Shown piece after piece: positions 40,211-53,307 of a stretch of DNA of 64,000 nucleotides. The notes under the pieces were generated by a model, which ran no database searches, was not told the origin of the DNA, and saw only the letters and a program-made list of their open reading frames with translations. Positions within the stretch are counted from its first letter, which is position 1; each line of letters starts with the position of its first letter. The position numbers and the translations under genes are program-made. Origin of the DNA: Pyrrhoderma lamaoense (taxonomy: Eukaryota > Basidiomycota > Agaricomycetes > Hymenochaetales > Hymenochaetaceae); contig NBAZ01000040.1 in assembly GCA_002794735.1 (NCBI GenBank), positions 1 through 64,000 on the forward strand, read 5' to 3'.

Positions 40211-42241
40211 TTAATACCAGATACTCCGAGTTCGGTGTGCCGGAAGAATCTCTCTTGTTGATATCCCAGTTACCACCTCCTCTCCTCTTTCAATCTTCTT
40301 CGCAAGGTCCCACAGATAAAAATCAATCAGCACGCTGCTAACGGAATCGCACTCTGTTTCGTCATGTGACGATTCTCGTAGTATAACGTCTTTAACAGCT
40401 TCAACACCTAAGATGCTCGCAGCTCTGATGCTAATTTCTTCTCTGCAACCTGGTTTTAAGTAGGTTCCATCCCTGAGTGTATCGACCAAGGAGGGTGGGT
40501 AAGACAGGATTCCCAGATGATGAAGGATTTGTGGAACACGGTAGTCCGCGAACATTGTCAGATCAGAAACGCCATTAGGCAAGAACGGGTGTTGTTCGTG
40601 AGTAGCATTACAAGGTGTAGACGATGGACAAGACGATAAGGGATAAAAGGCCGCCCAAGTCTCCGCTACAAGAATCTGTGCTCGTTTCCAAAAATAAACT
40701 TAATTTTTAGAATTATAAAAATCAACAAGAAAAAAAAAGTTATTTATAGTTCCGGAAACGAAAAGGATCAAGAAACAGATCGGGAGAGTAAGTAACCACG
40801 ACGCTAAAACAACAAAAGGAATAAAATAACACTCAACCAATCTGATCTTCATACACTGTTTCATCTCGGAAAGACGGGAAGGTATCCGTCACCATTTTGA
40901 CTAGCTGTAGCGCCGATCCACCCCCTGGGCTAGTTCTGTGCCGTTTGTGGAACTCCGTTAGAAACCCTTGAAAGCTACCTCCAAAGTTCTACATTATTAT
41001 ATTTATTATTCAGTAGGAGTTTATAAGAAAAGAAGCGGGTACATAAATGCAAATTTGGAGGAAGAGTGGTGTGGGGAAGAGAGAGGGGATAAAAGGAGGA
41101 ACCACAGTTACCTCACATAAGATGGAACCGACTTCTCTAAGGACGCGGATTCTTTCTTTTATTATTGGTACATGTTCGGTGCAATGCGGAGCAGGTGTAA
41201 AGACAGATTCAATTGCGCTATCTGGGCAACGTTCGGGACATGAGTAAAAGGAAGGATCCGTGATTGGAATATCGTCTTCCAAGGCTAGTCTCATGATAGT
41301 TCCGCAAAAAACAAAACAAGAAGTTTGTGGATAAAAGAAATAAACAGTGTTTCGTAATCCCAGTCAGAATTGTATGCATATAGTCACCGGTCAGTTATCC
41401 GTCTAAGAATAGTGATACTTGATTTTTTTGTGCAAGAGATGCTCATAACCTTACCTCGATTGATAGCTGCCACGAGGCTCCAATAACCGGTCCACAGCTT
41501 TCTCTCTTTTCTCTCTCCTTTGGCTTCTTCCCAACTTTTCCACCATTCAACGGCATACCTTCCCTCTTTGGCATCCCCAGGACATAATCCTTCTTTATCG
41601 GACCAGAATGAAAAATTTAATGATGAAATAAGAAAGATCCAATCTAACGTTGCACGTGTCTGTGGGTCATGGGGATCAAAAGGTGATGGTGGCAGGACGT
41701 GGAGAGGGTGTGTACGCCAAGTAGTGGGTGTATATGTCTCTTCACGAAGTTTACGGGAGATCTAATTGATCATCATGAGTTGTAATTGTAAATACGAAAT
41801 GAAATGAAAAAAAGGTAAAGGACACAAAACAGAAGTCTACATACATAGTTCGCGGCAGCCTGAACACCGATATTGTCTACCTTAACGAGATTTGTTTTCT
41901 GTACGAGTAGATGAACCATTTTTATGATCCGGATCATATTAGATTGTCGATTATGAAATTCATATTTATTAGGATGTAACTACCGAGAGTTCTTAATTTG
42001 AGCGTACCTCATATTGAATCCTCGTACTTTCTATAACAGGGTTCACTTCTTCAAGGCTGACACTAATATTCCTACTTGTTTTACCTGAAGTTGGAATTAA
42101 ACGAGGACAGCCACACGCTTTAGCATTGTCGTATCTGACAGACTTGTGATTTTGTAACGTGTCTTCCAATTCCGCATCCGACTCAATGCCGATAACTCTA
42201 TCAGGTCTATTAAGGACTGGTGAGGGAGGATTAGCTAACAT
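40211..42241 (-). CDS. Queuosine salvage protein Qng1 (DUF2419 family, queuosine 5'-phosphate glycosidase)
   Basis: Releases queuine from queuosine monophosphate so that imported or recycled queuine can be inserted into tRNA (family knowledge: human QNG1/C9orf64). Six or so exons from the ATG at 42241. Family motifs in order: NLVKVDNIGVQAAANY, DWIFLISSLNFSFWSD, GRYAVEWWKSW, GYWSLVAAINR then ALEDDIPITDP, NFGGSFQGFL, FPSFRDETVYED, FWKRAQILVAETW, DLTMFADYRVPQILHHLGIL and IDFYLWDLAKKIE. These match the full length of the family and every junction keeps phase. Fungi lack de novo queuosine synthesis, so this gene implies queuine scavenging from food or bacteria. Confidence 0.9.
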
Positions 42242-42709
42242 GTTCCCTAAATGTATCTAGAGTAGTGTATCTTTATCTCTATTTGTGATGTATGGAGTGT
42301 TATTGCCTGGTGAGGTGTTTTTGGAATGACAAAAATCAGATGGATTCTATAGTTTGTCGAGTGCTTGAGGTCTAGAAAGTTGGGTTAGTGGAAAATATGA
42401 CACAAGCTTGTCGGCTCCAGGTCAATGTGGGGCTGAAAACGGGATAAATGGAAGAATAAGTGTCTTCTGTTTGAACATGTTTCAAACGTTTTTCTTTCTC
42501 ATTTTCGTATCACGTGATACTATCAAAATAGGAAATAGCCAATCGGGGGAATCAGAAGAAATAAACTTTTAGAAATTAGAGTTTCCTGAATCTGAACGAT
42601 TACATTGGTGACTCGAATAAAAGTCGGCGATAAAGTCGATACAGTACATCATTTGATTAAAAGTACACTACTATAACAGATAAATTCACGAGATCTTAGT
42701 TTAAAGCAA

Positions 42710-43319
42710 TTAGGAGTGTTTTTGCTCAAAGTACTCCTTTGCGGACATATCACCATTAAGGATCTTCTGGCCGGTCTCTTTAGTCTCGGGCTGTGAAGAA
42801 GATAGAAACCAACAGAAGGTTTGAACTATGGATAGAAGGTGATGAAGAAGGTGACATACGTTTTTGAGTACTGAGCCGCGGATAGACTAAGATAAATATC
42901 GGATAGGTATCATGTTTTAATTCAATTTAATATATTTCATAAGAGCTTCATGGCATACCTTAGCATAGCCTAAACCGAATATGAGTACTCCATATAGCAA
43001 ACAACAAGCTTCGTTTACATGGCGAGAAGAACGGAATACGTACCGACTACTTGGTCTTTAAACGGCACCTTCCTTGCGCTTCCCTGCTCTTCATGAACAA
43101 CTGATCCAGACCCGGGTTCAGGGGCGCCTTGAAAATGCCAGGATAAGACGAGTAAAGCCGTTCATCACGCGATAAATGAAAGGATTATATCACTAGTCTT
43201 AGAAATAGCACGAGACGATAAAGAAAGGGAAGACGTAAATTACCTTGTTGTGCGGGAGTAACCACGGACTGATGGGGTAGAGAAGTGCTGTTTTCTGCTT
43301 CGTACAACTCCGAGGGCAT
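42710..43319 (-). CDS. Small protein of unknown function (about 97 aa) with an 11-nt microexon
   Basis: Five exons by my reading: first exon from the ATG at 43319 (MPSELYEAENSTSLPHQ), second exon encoding GSGSVVHEEQGSARKVPF and KDQVV, a microexon at 42969-42959 (GCTATGCTAAG, encoding Y-A-K after completing a Gly codon), an exon encoding SIRGSVLKN, and a last exon encoding PETKETGQKILNGDMSAKEY then FEQKHS. All donors are GT and acceptors AG, with introns near 70 nt. No membrane segment. The style (short, hydrophilic, charged) recalls conserved small proteins in fungi, but I cannot assign a function. A longer N-terminus is possible because the upstream frame is open. Confidence 0.6.
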
Positions 43320-44879
43320 CTGACTCAGAAACACTGAATAGAAGTTCTTCAAGAAGCACAGATTATGATAAAATCGGACGGACCATGACGCCTGGGCCAG
43401 ATTGAGAGGGCACAACATTGTCTGAGGTTGGCGGGGCTGTTCCAAGAGCTGTCTGCATGGCTTGTATCTGGTCGATGTAGATGAGAGAGCAGACGTGAAG
43501 TATGTAGTTCAGACTTGGTGGAGTCAACGGTGACATCACCATACCGGATTAGGGCCTCCACGGCAAGAGCCGAGCACATCAAGCCACAGGAGCAGCACGC
43601 TCTCAGCTTCTCGTGGTGTGGTGTGTGCCACGCACCTGTTTATATGTTCAATTATGTTGTGCATCACTGCATGTTACATGTACTTTGGTCATGGACATGG
43701 ACATGTATGGTTACTAAATCAACCGATAGAGAGAAGTCGTATCACCATATCAATAATAGAGTACTGTGGGTGCTCTTCTAGTAGTTCGAAGTATATATAC
43801 ATGTTCTAGTCTCGTACCATCAGATTTCGTGAACTGAATAGTCCAATAAAGCTCATGGCGCGGATGCAAATCGGATGTGCATTCACGTCTCCATGTAGCT
43901 CAGAACTGAATGGGATAAGGCGATAGCTTGAGAATGATAGTCATCGTCTCTTTATAGCCGTATTCTATTGCTGTGAGAGGCATCAGCTAGATCTGGGCGA
44001 TCGGAAGAAGGAATTGAGCGAAAAGTTCCAACGAAGGCTTTGACTCAGCATCGTTTACGCAAAAAACGGGGACTTGATAGAGTTTATGATCACAACGACG
44101 ACACACTTTGGCTAGATATTGTTTTTTTTCTTTCTTTTTTCGCTAACAATCAACACAATCACTAACAATCACGTCTTATTCATGCATGCACTCTGTCCTC
44201 CCTGAGATGGAAGCCCTAGTTAGGAAAAAAAGAGATGTTCTGCCCTTCTGCCCTTCCGCCCTTTTTTTGTGCCCAACAGATCCGGTCTTGTCGCACAATA
44301 ATAATGGAATGTTCAAGAGCGAGAAAAGAAAGAACAAAAAAGGGAATTGGACGAGATAGTTGCCAAGAGACTGTAAGAGTGTTGTTGCACAAATGGGCGG
44401 AGGAGCGTGAGCCGCGGTTGGGGCTATCGCCTTCGACCGGATAGAACGCGAGCAATCCCACACTTATCTCGCTACTAGTCGGCCAATACATGTACACACC
44501 GCACACCCGCACGCTGTCGATGTTGTGGTGTTCTGATGACGATCGGCCGGGGTGGAAGTATTAGTCAAATGATGATTTGTATTTATGATAGAGAGAAAGA
44601 AAATGGAAATAAAAGAAAATGCAGGTGCAAATGTAAAATGGGAGCTAAATCTGCCGAGCTGGACCTTGACTGATTGAATGGTGGCAGGTCAACCGACCGA
44701 AGCTCAGATCCTCCATCCTTTAGCCTCCCTATTCCCCCCTAACACTTCTCTTTCCACCCTTCCCTCTTTCTTTCCACCCCCTCGACTTGCATCGATACCA
44801 TCTCCCATCACCCTCACCCTTCCATTGTCGCTCGTTGCCTTTCTCTTTCTTCTCCTCATCCACATCCCGCTTGACGTCC
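43320..44879. other. Intergenic, no gene seen
   Basis: Upstream region shared by the small protein gene (minus) and the FYR gene (plus). A pyrimidine-rich stretch at 44700-44875 just before the FYR start is a typical fungal promoter or leader feature. Short ORFs only. Confidence 0.5.
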
Positions 44880-47800
44880 ATGAGTCGTAGGCTGTCATCC
44901 AGGGTGGCTGCCTCAAATCTCGTCGACCAGCCTCCGATGGGCCCTCCGCCAGACCGAGACCGGGACTACAGAGATCCAGGTCTCTCTTCCCATTCCCATT
45001 CTCATGCGCAGCCAATCAGCTTCAAGCATTCAGGGCCGCCCAGTCATCCTCTTCCCGGACCTGCTCCAACAGCACATCATCATCTTGGACCTCAACCAAC
45101 TCAATCTATGCCTATCTCCCTCCAAAATGGCGGCAGTTCTGTTCCAGGGCCTGGTTCCGCTCCCAACACAACCCATGAACACCGTGAGCCGCTCACTCAG
45201 GCTGAGGTGCAAGAAAAGTATAGCCGGTTAAAGAAACGCTACTTTGAAAACGAGAAGGTGAGCGATTCAACACCTTTGATTGCCTTTTTTGCCTTTTTCC
45301 TATTGTATTGATGTGCTTCCTGATGGCCGTTCGGTTTAAAATAATGTCAATTGTTTCAACTTTCTCAACCGGAAAAAAATCTATGCACACAATGCCGCTT
45401 TGCTCAGAAACATAACGAACTATTGAAGGATTTTAATGAGGCTGGTAAACGGAACAGTGCTCTCCGAACTGAACGAAAGTGAGTTTTGCTTTTCTTCTTG
45501 TCCTTTGTGTGTTTCACGACAAACTTATGAACGTCTGTTCTATTTTTAGTGTTCTACTTGACCGAATTATTGAACTCGAGGAATTCCTTCATTTCTACCA
45601 AGACCACATGAAAAAATACGAACCTGACTTAACCCCTCCAAACCCTCTTCATGACATATCTAGTGCCTTTCCTACATCTCTTATATCAAAGAAACGTCGT
45701 GCAGCATTTCAGAAAAATCTGAAACAAGCGATGCATGAGTACGATCTTGAGATGGAGGACCCTTTGCACCCTGCTTCGGTTGAACCAAGACTCACGAGCA
45801 GACATGTTGGCCCAAATGCAACGACGAACTCAGGACAAAAGTACTTAAATGGAGAAGGTTATTATGCGGAAATTCACGAGCAAAATTCTAACATACCTAT
45901 AACGAGGAGTTCCTCCCGTTTTAAAACCACTATCACTCCTAACCCTCCTACTCTCAATGTTGAAAACATCGATAACTCCGCGGATCTTGGCATGCACATC
46001 TCGGAGTCTACGAACATTGTGGATGCTGCTTTCGAAAGAGGCCCGCCCGCGAAACGTCGAGTTGGAGATGAGAGGTTTGTTGGTGATGATGGGCCAGGCG
46101 GGAGGAATTCTGGGGAGAGAGAACCTAAGCGCCCAAGGAGACCCGTCACTGGTGCACCTACAACTCGACATTCTTCTGGTACATCTACCGTGAATGGTTC
46201 TGGGACTCCTGGAGGACGAAATGGAAACATTCCTGGTAAATAGTCCCTTCCTCTTTTATCCCGCCGCTCCATTATTTTTACTTAAACCCCCTTCTTTTCT
46301 ACTCGGGGTTGCTGTTGGCTTTCAATTCTTATGCTCTTATATTATTCTTTCCCTTCGCATTTTAACCCGTGTTTTTAATTTTTACTTATTTTTCTCTCTT
46401 TGTGCCGTACGTGTACTCACTGTGACTACTCCCATCATAACTGGAAAAATTATCTATCGAATCAATTACACTCGAATTCGATTATTAACTTATACGCTTT
46501 GAAATCAATATGATCAATTCTCGCGCATACAACGCATCGCATACATCAATCACACTCATCTCCGTCTTTCTAAATAAATGCCCGTCATGACCTGAATTTG
46601 TCTGGGGCGAAATTATCATAATAATGACGCGACGGCGCTGATTACTTTTTAATCAGATGAATATCAAGCTCAGCAGGAGCCACATGAATACAGATACCGA
46701 GATCAACGGGAATCTGAGGAATATGCACAGGAATGGCCAAATGAGTCTTTGCATATTCAACAGCAGACTATGCCAACTGCGAGCAAACATCGCTCGGCAA
46801 ATTTTAGACCAGAGCCTCGTGAGGATCCAGATAATTCCCATAGTAATCATCAAGTCCCTTCTGTACACTCGTCACCACAGACCTCACATAGGCCTTATCC
46901 GCACGCATCGCAAACACACGGACATTCTCATTCTCAAACTCCTTTGTCGCATACTTATGGACGTTCGGGTGCATTACGTCATTCCCAGTCACAGTCTCCT
47001 TTATCTCCTCCAGGGCCTTCCCAAGAATACAACTCGCAGCGAGGTTCGTCGAGTATGGTTGTCGTAAGACGGGATGAGAGGGTAGCGATTGATCGAGACC
47101 ATGCACCTTCGGACGAGATGAGTTCACCAACCGTATCAGTGTCCTCTCATAATACAATGCTTCCTCCTGGTCCAACATCTGCTGGAAGCAGTTCAGGATC
47201 AACCACTGCATACTACGAATCCCCTCGTCACTCGAGAATTGGCGATGTTTCCACACCGGTCTCTTCATCCAGCTCGAGAACCATCGCTCCTCGTTCTTCT
47301 CATTATCAACACCATGAAGTACCCAATAGTTCAAATTCTGTGCCCAATCTTTCACCAAAGACAGAACCAAAAACAGATAACTCAATAGTTTCCTCTCGAG
47401 GTGTACCTCTTCTGAGTGAATTGCAAAGGATGACAAAACCAAAGCGGTTGAAAGCCCACACAGTAACTTCGAAAAATTATAGTATTCCTACGGTACCAAG
47501 AAATAATACTGGTCGTCCGATATTACCGTTAAATGTTGGGATTATGACCGTCTTTAAACTTGGTGAAGTGTGTATGCGTGAGCATTATCATACGGAGAGG
47601 TATATTTTCCCAATTGGGTATGAAGTTACGAGGTACGGTTTCACACTTCCTATTGTCTCTGACTTTCCCTATTTGGCTGAGTACTGATTTTTCTTCATAC
47701 TAGGCGATATCTTTCTACAATGGATCCAAATCTTGAGTGCGTGTACCACTGTACGATTCTTGATGGTGGGGACAGTCCCAAGTTCCAAATTGTAGCGAGT

Positions 47801-48679
47801 GACATGCCAGATACCCCGATTGTAGCAGGATCTGCTACGGGAGCCTGGGCTGGTATCGTCCGTATGGCGAATCTTATTAGAAAGAGGCAGCATTCAAACA
47901 GTGTCTCGGGCCCCGATTACTTTGGCTTAGGACAAAATACAATCAAGCACTTGATCCAGGAGCTTCCCGGGGCAAACCATTTGAAAAACTATGTTTGGCA
48001 AAACTTTGTGGAGGGAGGGTATGTGCTTCTTATTACCGCGCACTTTATTACTACAACGCTTCTAACGTTATTCGGTGTTTTGAACTTGTGTTATCTGAAT
48101 TATATCTAGACCTCTTGGAGGACGTCATGCCGCTGTTATACCCGCTCTCCCAGAGGAACACGAAACAAGTTATCACTCCTCTCAGGCGTCGGCTCTTCCT
48201 CAGAAGTCTCCCTCTACACCTCAATCTCCGCGCGACCCCTATCCAACTCGATCGTTCCAGTCGTCCCGTGAACCTTCGCATGTATCTTCGAGTCGCATAA
48301 ATCCGTCTCCTACTCGTCCCGTTTCCGATTACTCGCTCAGACAAAGCCGGTATGAACGTCGAGAGGCCTCTAGGGAGATGAGGAATGAGCGAGAAAGAGA
48401 ACGTCCAATAGCCGTACATCATTCAGGCTCGGGTTATCGGTCATGCGCTCACCTGCACATCCCGATGTTGATGCTTCTATCAATAGAGATAGAGAGGATG
48501 TAGAAATGACCGATGTGAATGGAGTTAATGGGCATGGTAGAGAGGGATCTGACTGGGAATACTCCTCCGAAGAGGAGCATGAAGATGAGAGAGAGATGAA
48601 TGGGCGTTCTTCCGGGAGGAAGGAAAACTATCAGAGGGACATGGAAGATACGAATCTGTTGGTGAAAACTTTCGAATGA
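44880..48679 (+). CDS. FYRN/FYRC-domain nuclear protein, TBRG1-like
   Basis: Chromatin-associated protein of the kind with a coiled coil followed by FYRN and FYRC modules, as in TBRG1. Start at 44880 (MSRRLSSRVAASNLVDQ). Coiled coil from EVQEKYSRLKKRYFENEK across two introns to LLDRIIELEEFLHFYQ. The middle is long, Ser/Pro/His-rich and disordered, with basic patches PAKRRVGDERF and EPKRPRRPV. FYRN: RPILPLNVGIMTVFKLGEV, HTERYIFPIGYEVTRRYLS. FYRC: CVYHCTILDGG, AGSATGAWAGIVR, YFGLGQNTIKHLIQELPGA. An intron of about 430 nt (46234-46657) is long for this genome. Literal reading ends at 48503, but an acidic, coding-looking stretch (DREDVEMTDVNGVNG) continues to 48679 in the next frame, as though one G were missing near 48431. 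FYR domains bind chromatin partners; the exact complex is unknown. Confidence 0.8.
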
Positions 48680-50762
48680 ATGGTGTAGCTTCCATTGGTG
48701 AGAGGATTGCGGCTTGAAATAGCGAGTTGATCAAAAGAGGTATAGTTTACCTCAAGATTTGATACGGGCTCCTCAAAAAAAGAAGATTATGATGTAAATA
48801 CTGGTAAAAAGGATACATGCTTCTTTCCCTTTTTTCACTCTTTCTTTCTTTTCCTTTCCCTTTCTTTCTTTTGTATTTTCTGTACCACAATTCGTTTGTT
48901 AGCCTTGTATGTCTGTCCTCCCTTTTTTTTTCTCTTCAGGTTCACTATCTGTGTAGTTTTATACAACATCATGTTAGTAACAATTCGATTTCTCCATTCG
49001 TACTAAGGTGTTCGTACGAACATTCACTCCTTTTTACTCCTCTTTCTCGGGGTTCACACTCTTCTGACGGATCCACTCCTTTCTTTCATTGTATTGACAA
49101 TCCAGTGTTACGGATGATCCTGATTTCTTCGATGATACAGATCCTTTGGTTGCTTTTGTATTTGTTTTATAGGTTCATGACCGAAAGAAGAGTTGTATTC
49201 TTTCCTTTTGCAAGATTTACGAGTTCATGTTCAGTACTACAAGGCATAACACGTCCAACTTTATGAAGCTCGTCTGCAACACTTTACTCAGTTAGATATA
49301 CATATGTTCTCAATTCACATTCCTGATTACTCTCATTCTACCAATCTCTATCTCTTATCTCCTTCATCTGCCTTTAACTCGTCAACTCAGAGATGGGCCC
49401 CTCCAGGACCGCTTCCTCACCTCTGGGTTGATAGAGTTTCAAATCTTACCTGTTACTTTTCATCAACAAGTTTCCGTGGGGACTTGTTTTTAGAGGGACG
49501 CAGGCTAGGTTCGAACCTTAAAATATGGAAAAGGCTATATGGATAGATGACTGCGACCTGCTACTTCGCAGTGTACTGCCGCACAGTGGGACTTCCGCCG
49601 AGCGAGGATCGTGCTGGTACGGGAGTAGTATATGTGGCTGACATTCTACGTATTCCTTGAGACTCAAGTTTTCGAGTTTTCGATTTAAGGAATAATCATG
49701 TATACACAGAACTCTGAGACTTATGGGTAGGAATGTTCTCAACTAGGTCAGAAAGAGGAGAGAATGTCTTTATATTTTTAAGCTGCTATAGAGCGTATCG
49801 TGTGGTAGTAGTCTACGGCACAAATTTCTGAAGACCATATCTTCTGATAGAAGGAAGATGAAGCGTTTCAAACCACACATATAACATTATATCAGAAGCT
49901 TCTAGAGTTTCCATGATAATGAGAAATTATAGACCTGGGAAATAATAGAGCCACCTCCACAAAAATTATCTGGTATGAATAATACAAGCGCAGCTGCCCC
50001 CGCTTTACTTGCGTTCTGTTTTGTGGTAGTAAGGCTCGAGCCCTTTTTTGCATCTGCTCAACATGATATGACGGTAAAAAAAGAATTTGTTCCTAGATCC
50101 TAGATTGAAGAACCTGTGTGAAGTAAGTGAGCCATTCTGATAATATCTGGTATGTAAACGGCCCTTAAGCTATAATAACTGTAACCATCACATGTAATAT
50201 AAGTCCTATGCGCTAGTTTGAAACCGAACAACCTTTGTATTGTCCCATTGTGACGAAATTTGGCGCAGACGAATAGGTTCGAGGTATATGCATATTCTCT
50301 CTGTTCTGGTATCAGAATTTTCGGTGTAACTAAATTAACGCGTCTTCGTGGCTCTACTATTTCAGGTATTTGTGTATCAGATGTAAGGACTACTCCAGAG
50401 AAGAATAGGCTTTATCGCATTTCATCGCGAGACTCACCTCTCGGAAAGTTTTCGTAATAAGACCTTACCACCTGCAATTTAATCTTAATCTTCGCTGCCC
50501 CATTCGAAAGATGGTTCAGTAGTTGTCTACACCGTAGGCATTGAAGAATTTCCGGGAAATTATTCTTCTCTTTCAGGATGAACACTTAATTCGGAAATTA
50601 AGGGGGTCCTTCCTACTGACAATCATTCATGCTTCACGGAAACCACGTGTATTCTTTGTCCCATCACCTATATGACAAGAATAGTATAAAACAGCGAAGC
50701 TAACTAATTCAATACTGATATAATCAAGGCCTTTCCTAGTAACCTGATACCCGAATCCGGGT
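48680..50762. other. Intergenic, no gene seen
   Basis: Contains a pyrimidine-rich stretch (48820-48950) that is probably the 3' UTR of the FYR gene, then AT-rich sequence with short ORFs only (for example 49304-49546 and 50260-50457) lacking splice support or family motifs. Confidence 0.5.
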
Positions 50763-52249
50763 TTACCATCCCATCTGCGTGTACGTCCATCCAAATACTA
50801 ATTTCTCTCCGTCCCTTTCCTGGACTCCTGGGTAGAAACATAGATGAGCGTTCTTATGGAGGGTGTTTATTAGTGTAATATCCTCTTCCGTGAGTTTTGG
50901 GAGTTCCTGGTGAATAGTACATAAATATCGTTTTTTGATACCAAAGTCATGGATATCACTGGATGATGATTGGGAAAAAGGGAAGAAGGAGCTCACAAGC
51001 AAGTTCTTTTGCTGTCTTTCAAGATTTGTGCTCTTCGGAATCGCAGCTACTCCATGACTACGAATCCATGCTAAACTGATCTGCGCTGGTGACACCTTAT
51101 ATTTCTCTGATAATTGGACGATCGTTGGGTCATTCGCTACTGATGCGTATCCTGTCGGAGAGTAAGCCGTGACAACAATACCTTTCTGACGGCAAAACTC
51201 TCGAAGCTCGAACTGTGCTTGATGAGGATGCATTTCTACTTCATTGACGGCTGGGATTACTTTTGCTGTTTCGAGAAGCTTGGTCAAACTAATTTCAAAA
51301 AAATCGATTGTAGGGTGATTCAGTAACAATATAAGGATCAATCGACATCAGACATCAAATAATCATGATCATGTGTTGAAAGAGAGGAACAACGTCTGAG
51401 AACGTACTTCTTAACGCTAAAGTTGCTAACACCAATAGCTTTGACCTTCCCTGTCTCAAGCATTTTTTCCATATCAGCCCAGGTCTGATTGAAGGTCACG
51501 CTATCGTCCATGATATATTCTCCCTCATTTGGCTCTCCGTTCGGGCCTGGATATCTCGGTCCGGGCTTATCATCTATATTTGCCATTGCTTGCGGCCAAT
51601 GCATCAACCACTGCGTCATCAAATATCCGTTTAATTTTATCGCTCGTTTAGACACCGAAGACACGTTGACAATAAGGGAAGAAACTTTAACTTGGACTCA
51701 CAAGGTCAAAGTAGTCAAAACCCGCATTTCTCAGGCACTCTTCAAGGGAATCGGCAACTTTTGCATGATGGTGTAGTCTTTTTCGTCACAAACCACCGGT
51801 ATCAACCGAGGTATTTTTCAACAGGACCATCAAGAAGATTTAATTGGAGTTAGAAATTAAAAGAGAAATGATATTGAAAAAGCGATGCATACGGAAGTTT
51901 TGTTGTAACGAAGATTTCCTCACGGGGGATACCAGACTCTCTAACAGCCTTTCCCACCGCCCCTTCTGTTCCATAATCATGAGCTGTATCAATATGTCTG
52001 TAACCTGTCTTTAAAGCAGATAGTATCCAAGGACGAGCAGCCTCGTGTTCTTCGTCAGTTAATCCTGACCAGCAACCTAGACCTGGGGGAACAGAATAAT
52101 AGAAGAAAAAACCATGAATCATTAAACTCTATTCTCCTTTCTCCATCCCCGATATAGGCATGGGGTCTTTAATCCAATATAGACTCACCTAATGCAGGCA
52201 TTCGAGCTCCTGTGTTGAGTGTGATATAAGATTGTTGAGCGGCTGACAT
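50763..52249 (-). CDS. Aldo/keto reductase (NADPH-dependent)
   Basis: Reduces aldehydes or ketones with NADPH; cytosolic. Six or so exons starting [19 protein letters not shown] at 52249. The catalytic tetrad is visible: Asp and Tyr in [13 protein letters not shown], Lys in [10 protein letters not shown] and His in WLMHWPQA. Then [59 protein letters not shown] and [15 protein letters not shown] (cofactor-binding segment), ending [17 protein letters not shown] and GWTYTQMGW. This is the usual AKR length of about 325 aa. Exon joins keep phase, for example FDL joined to WLMHWP across a 75-nt-class intron. The substrate cannot be told from sequence; glycerol dehydrogenase or xylose reductase-like activities are both possible. 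Confidence 0.88.
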
Positions 52250-53307
52250 TTGTGTTGTTGTGGTGTTGTGTGGTGATGGATATGAATAGTAGTAGATGGG
52301 TAGATAGAAGTATTAGAGTATCTGTTCAGAAGAAGGGATCAAGGCCACCCCCTCTCCACCCTTGTTTGAAGCTATAAGTATCCTGAGATGAATTACATTA
52401 ACGCCTTAACTTAGATGCTGAGTACTGACGAGTATTAGTAAAGGAGGGAGACCATTTCGACGAGCTTACTCCTTGAGATCAATCATGTGAATAAAACTCT
52501 GCTCAAAGAGCTTCTCCCGGGGCCAAACATGGAGGCAGTACAGGTGAGTGTGTGTATATAATGATATATGAAATGTATACACAGTTTATCATGATGTACA
52601 TTTACATGAATAGACTGAATATATGTTCTGGGCTATAACTTCTTTATGCTACTAGACGGCCCAACCAAACACAAGTAAACTACACATATCGTCACCAGGC
52701 AGACACATCTTTGAATTATTCGTAGGTGTAGGGTCTGATTTGGTGACGATTTTAGAAAACCTTAATTCTCATCAATTCTCTTCTTCTGCGAGTGGCTTCA
52801 AGAATCCAAATTTACATTCATCCCCCTCGGACATGTGATACCATGAAAGTCTATCCGAGAAAAACAAAATACCCGTTTCAATTCTAGCTTTATCTTACCA
52901 ATCATCAAAAAATACATCTTTTCATATAGAATACGGAGCCATCGTCCCTTTATTTGCTTTGCTATTATATCATTCGCATTTTGACTATCTACATATGCCG
53001 ATTACAGAAAGAAACAAATCAAAATCAAAACGCAAAAATTTCCCTTAGTCGTCTGAAATCAGGGTAAATAATCAAAAAAGGAGTGAATTCGAGAGATGCA
53101 AAGCAAAGCGAACATATAGAAATTGTGCGTGAGAGTGAGTGTAGAAGAGTTGGGTAAACAGTGTTAGATGAGAGGGGTATTTACACAAAGCATTGTTAGA
53201 TCCTGATTTGAGAAGAAGAAAAAAGGAGAAAAATAAATAGAGAAAGTCCTGTCCTAGTCTATCTCTGTCCGCTTTGGTCTTATTTGTTTCAGATCAGGGT
53301 GTCTATC
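52250..53307. other. Intergenic, no gene seen
   Basis: Upstream region of the aldo/keto reductase and 3' flank of the family X polymerase gene. AT-rich; no coherent frame. Confidence 0.5.

Noticed and set aside
49500..49525. GGTTCGAACC, which looks like a tRNA B box
   Set aside because: The flanking bases do not form a T stem or an acceptor stem and no A box lies upstream at the right distance.
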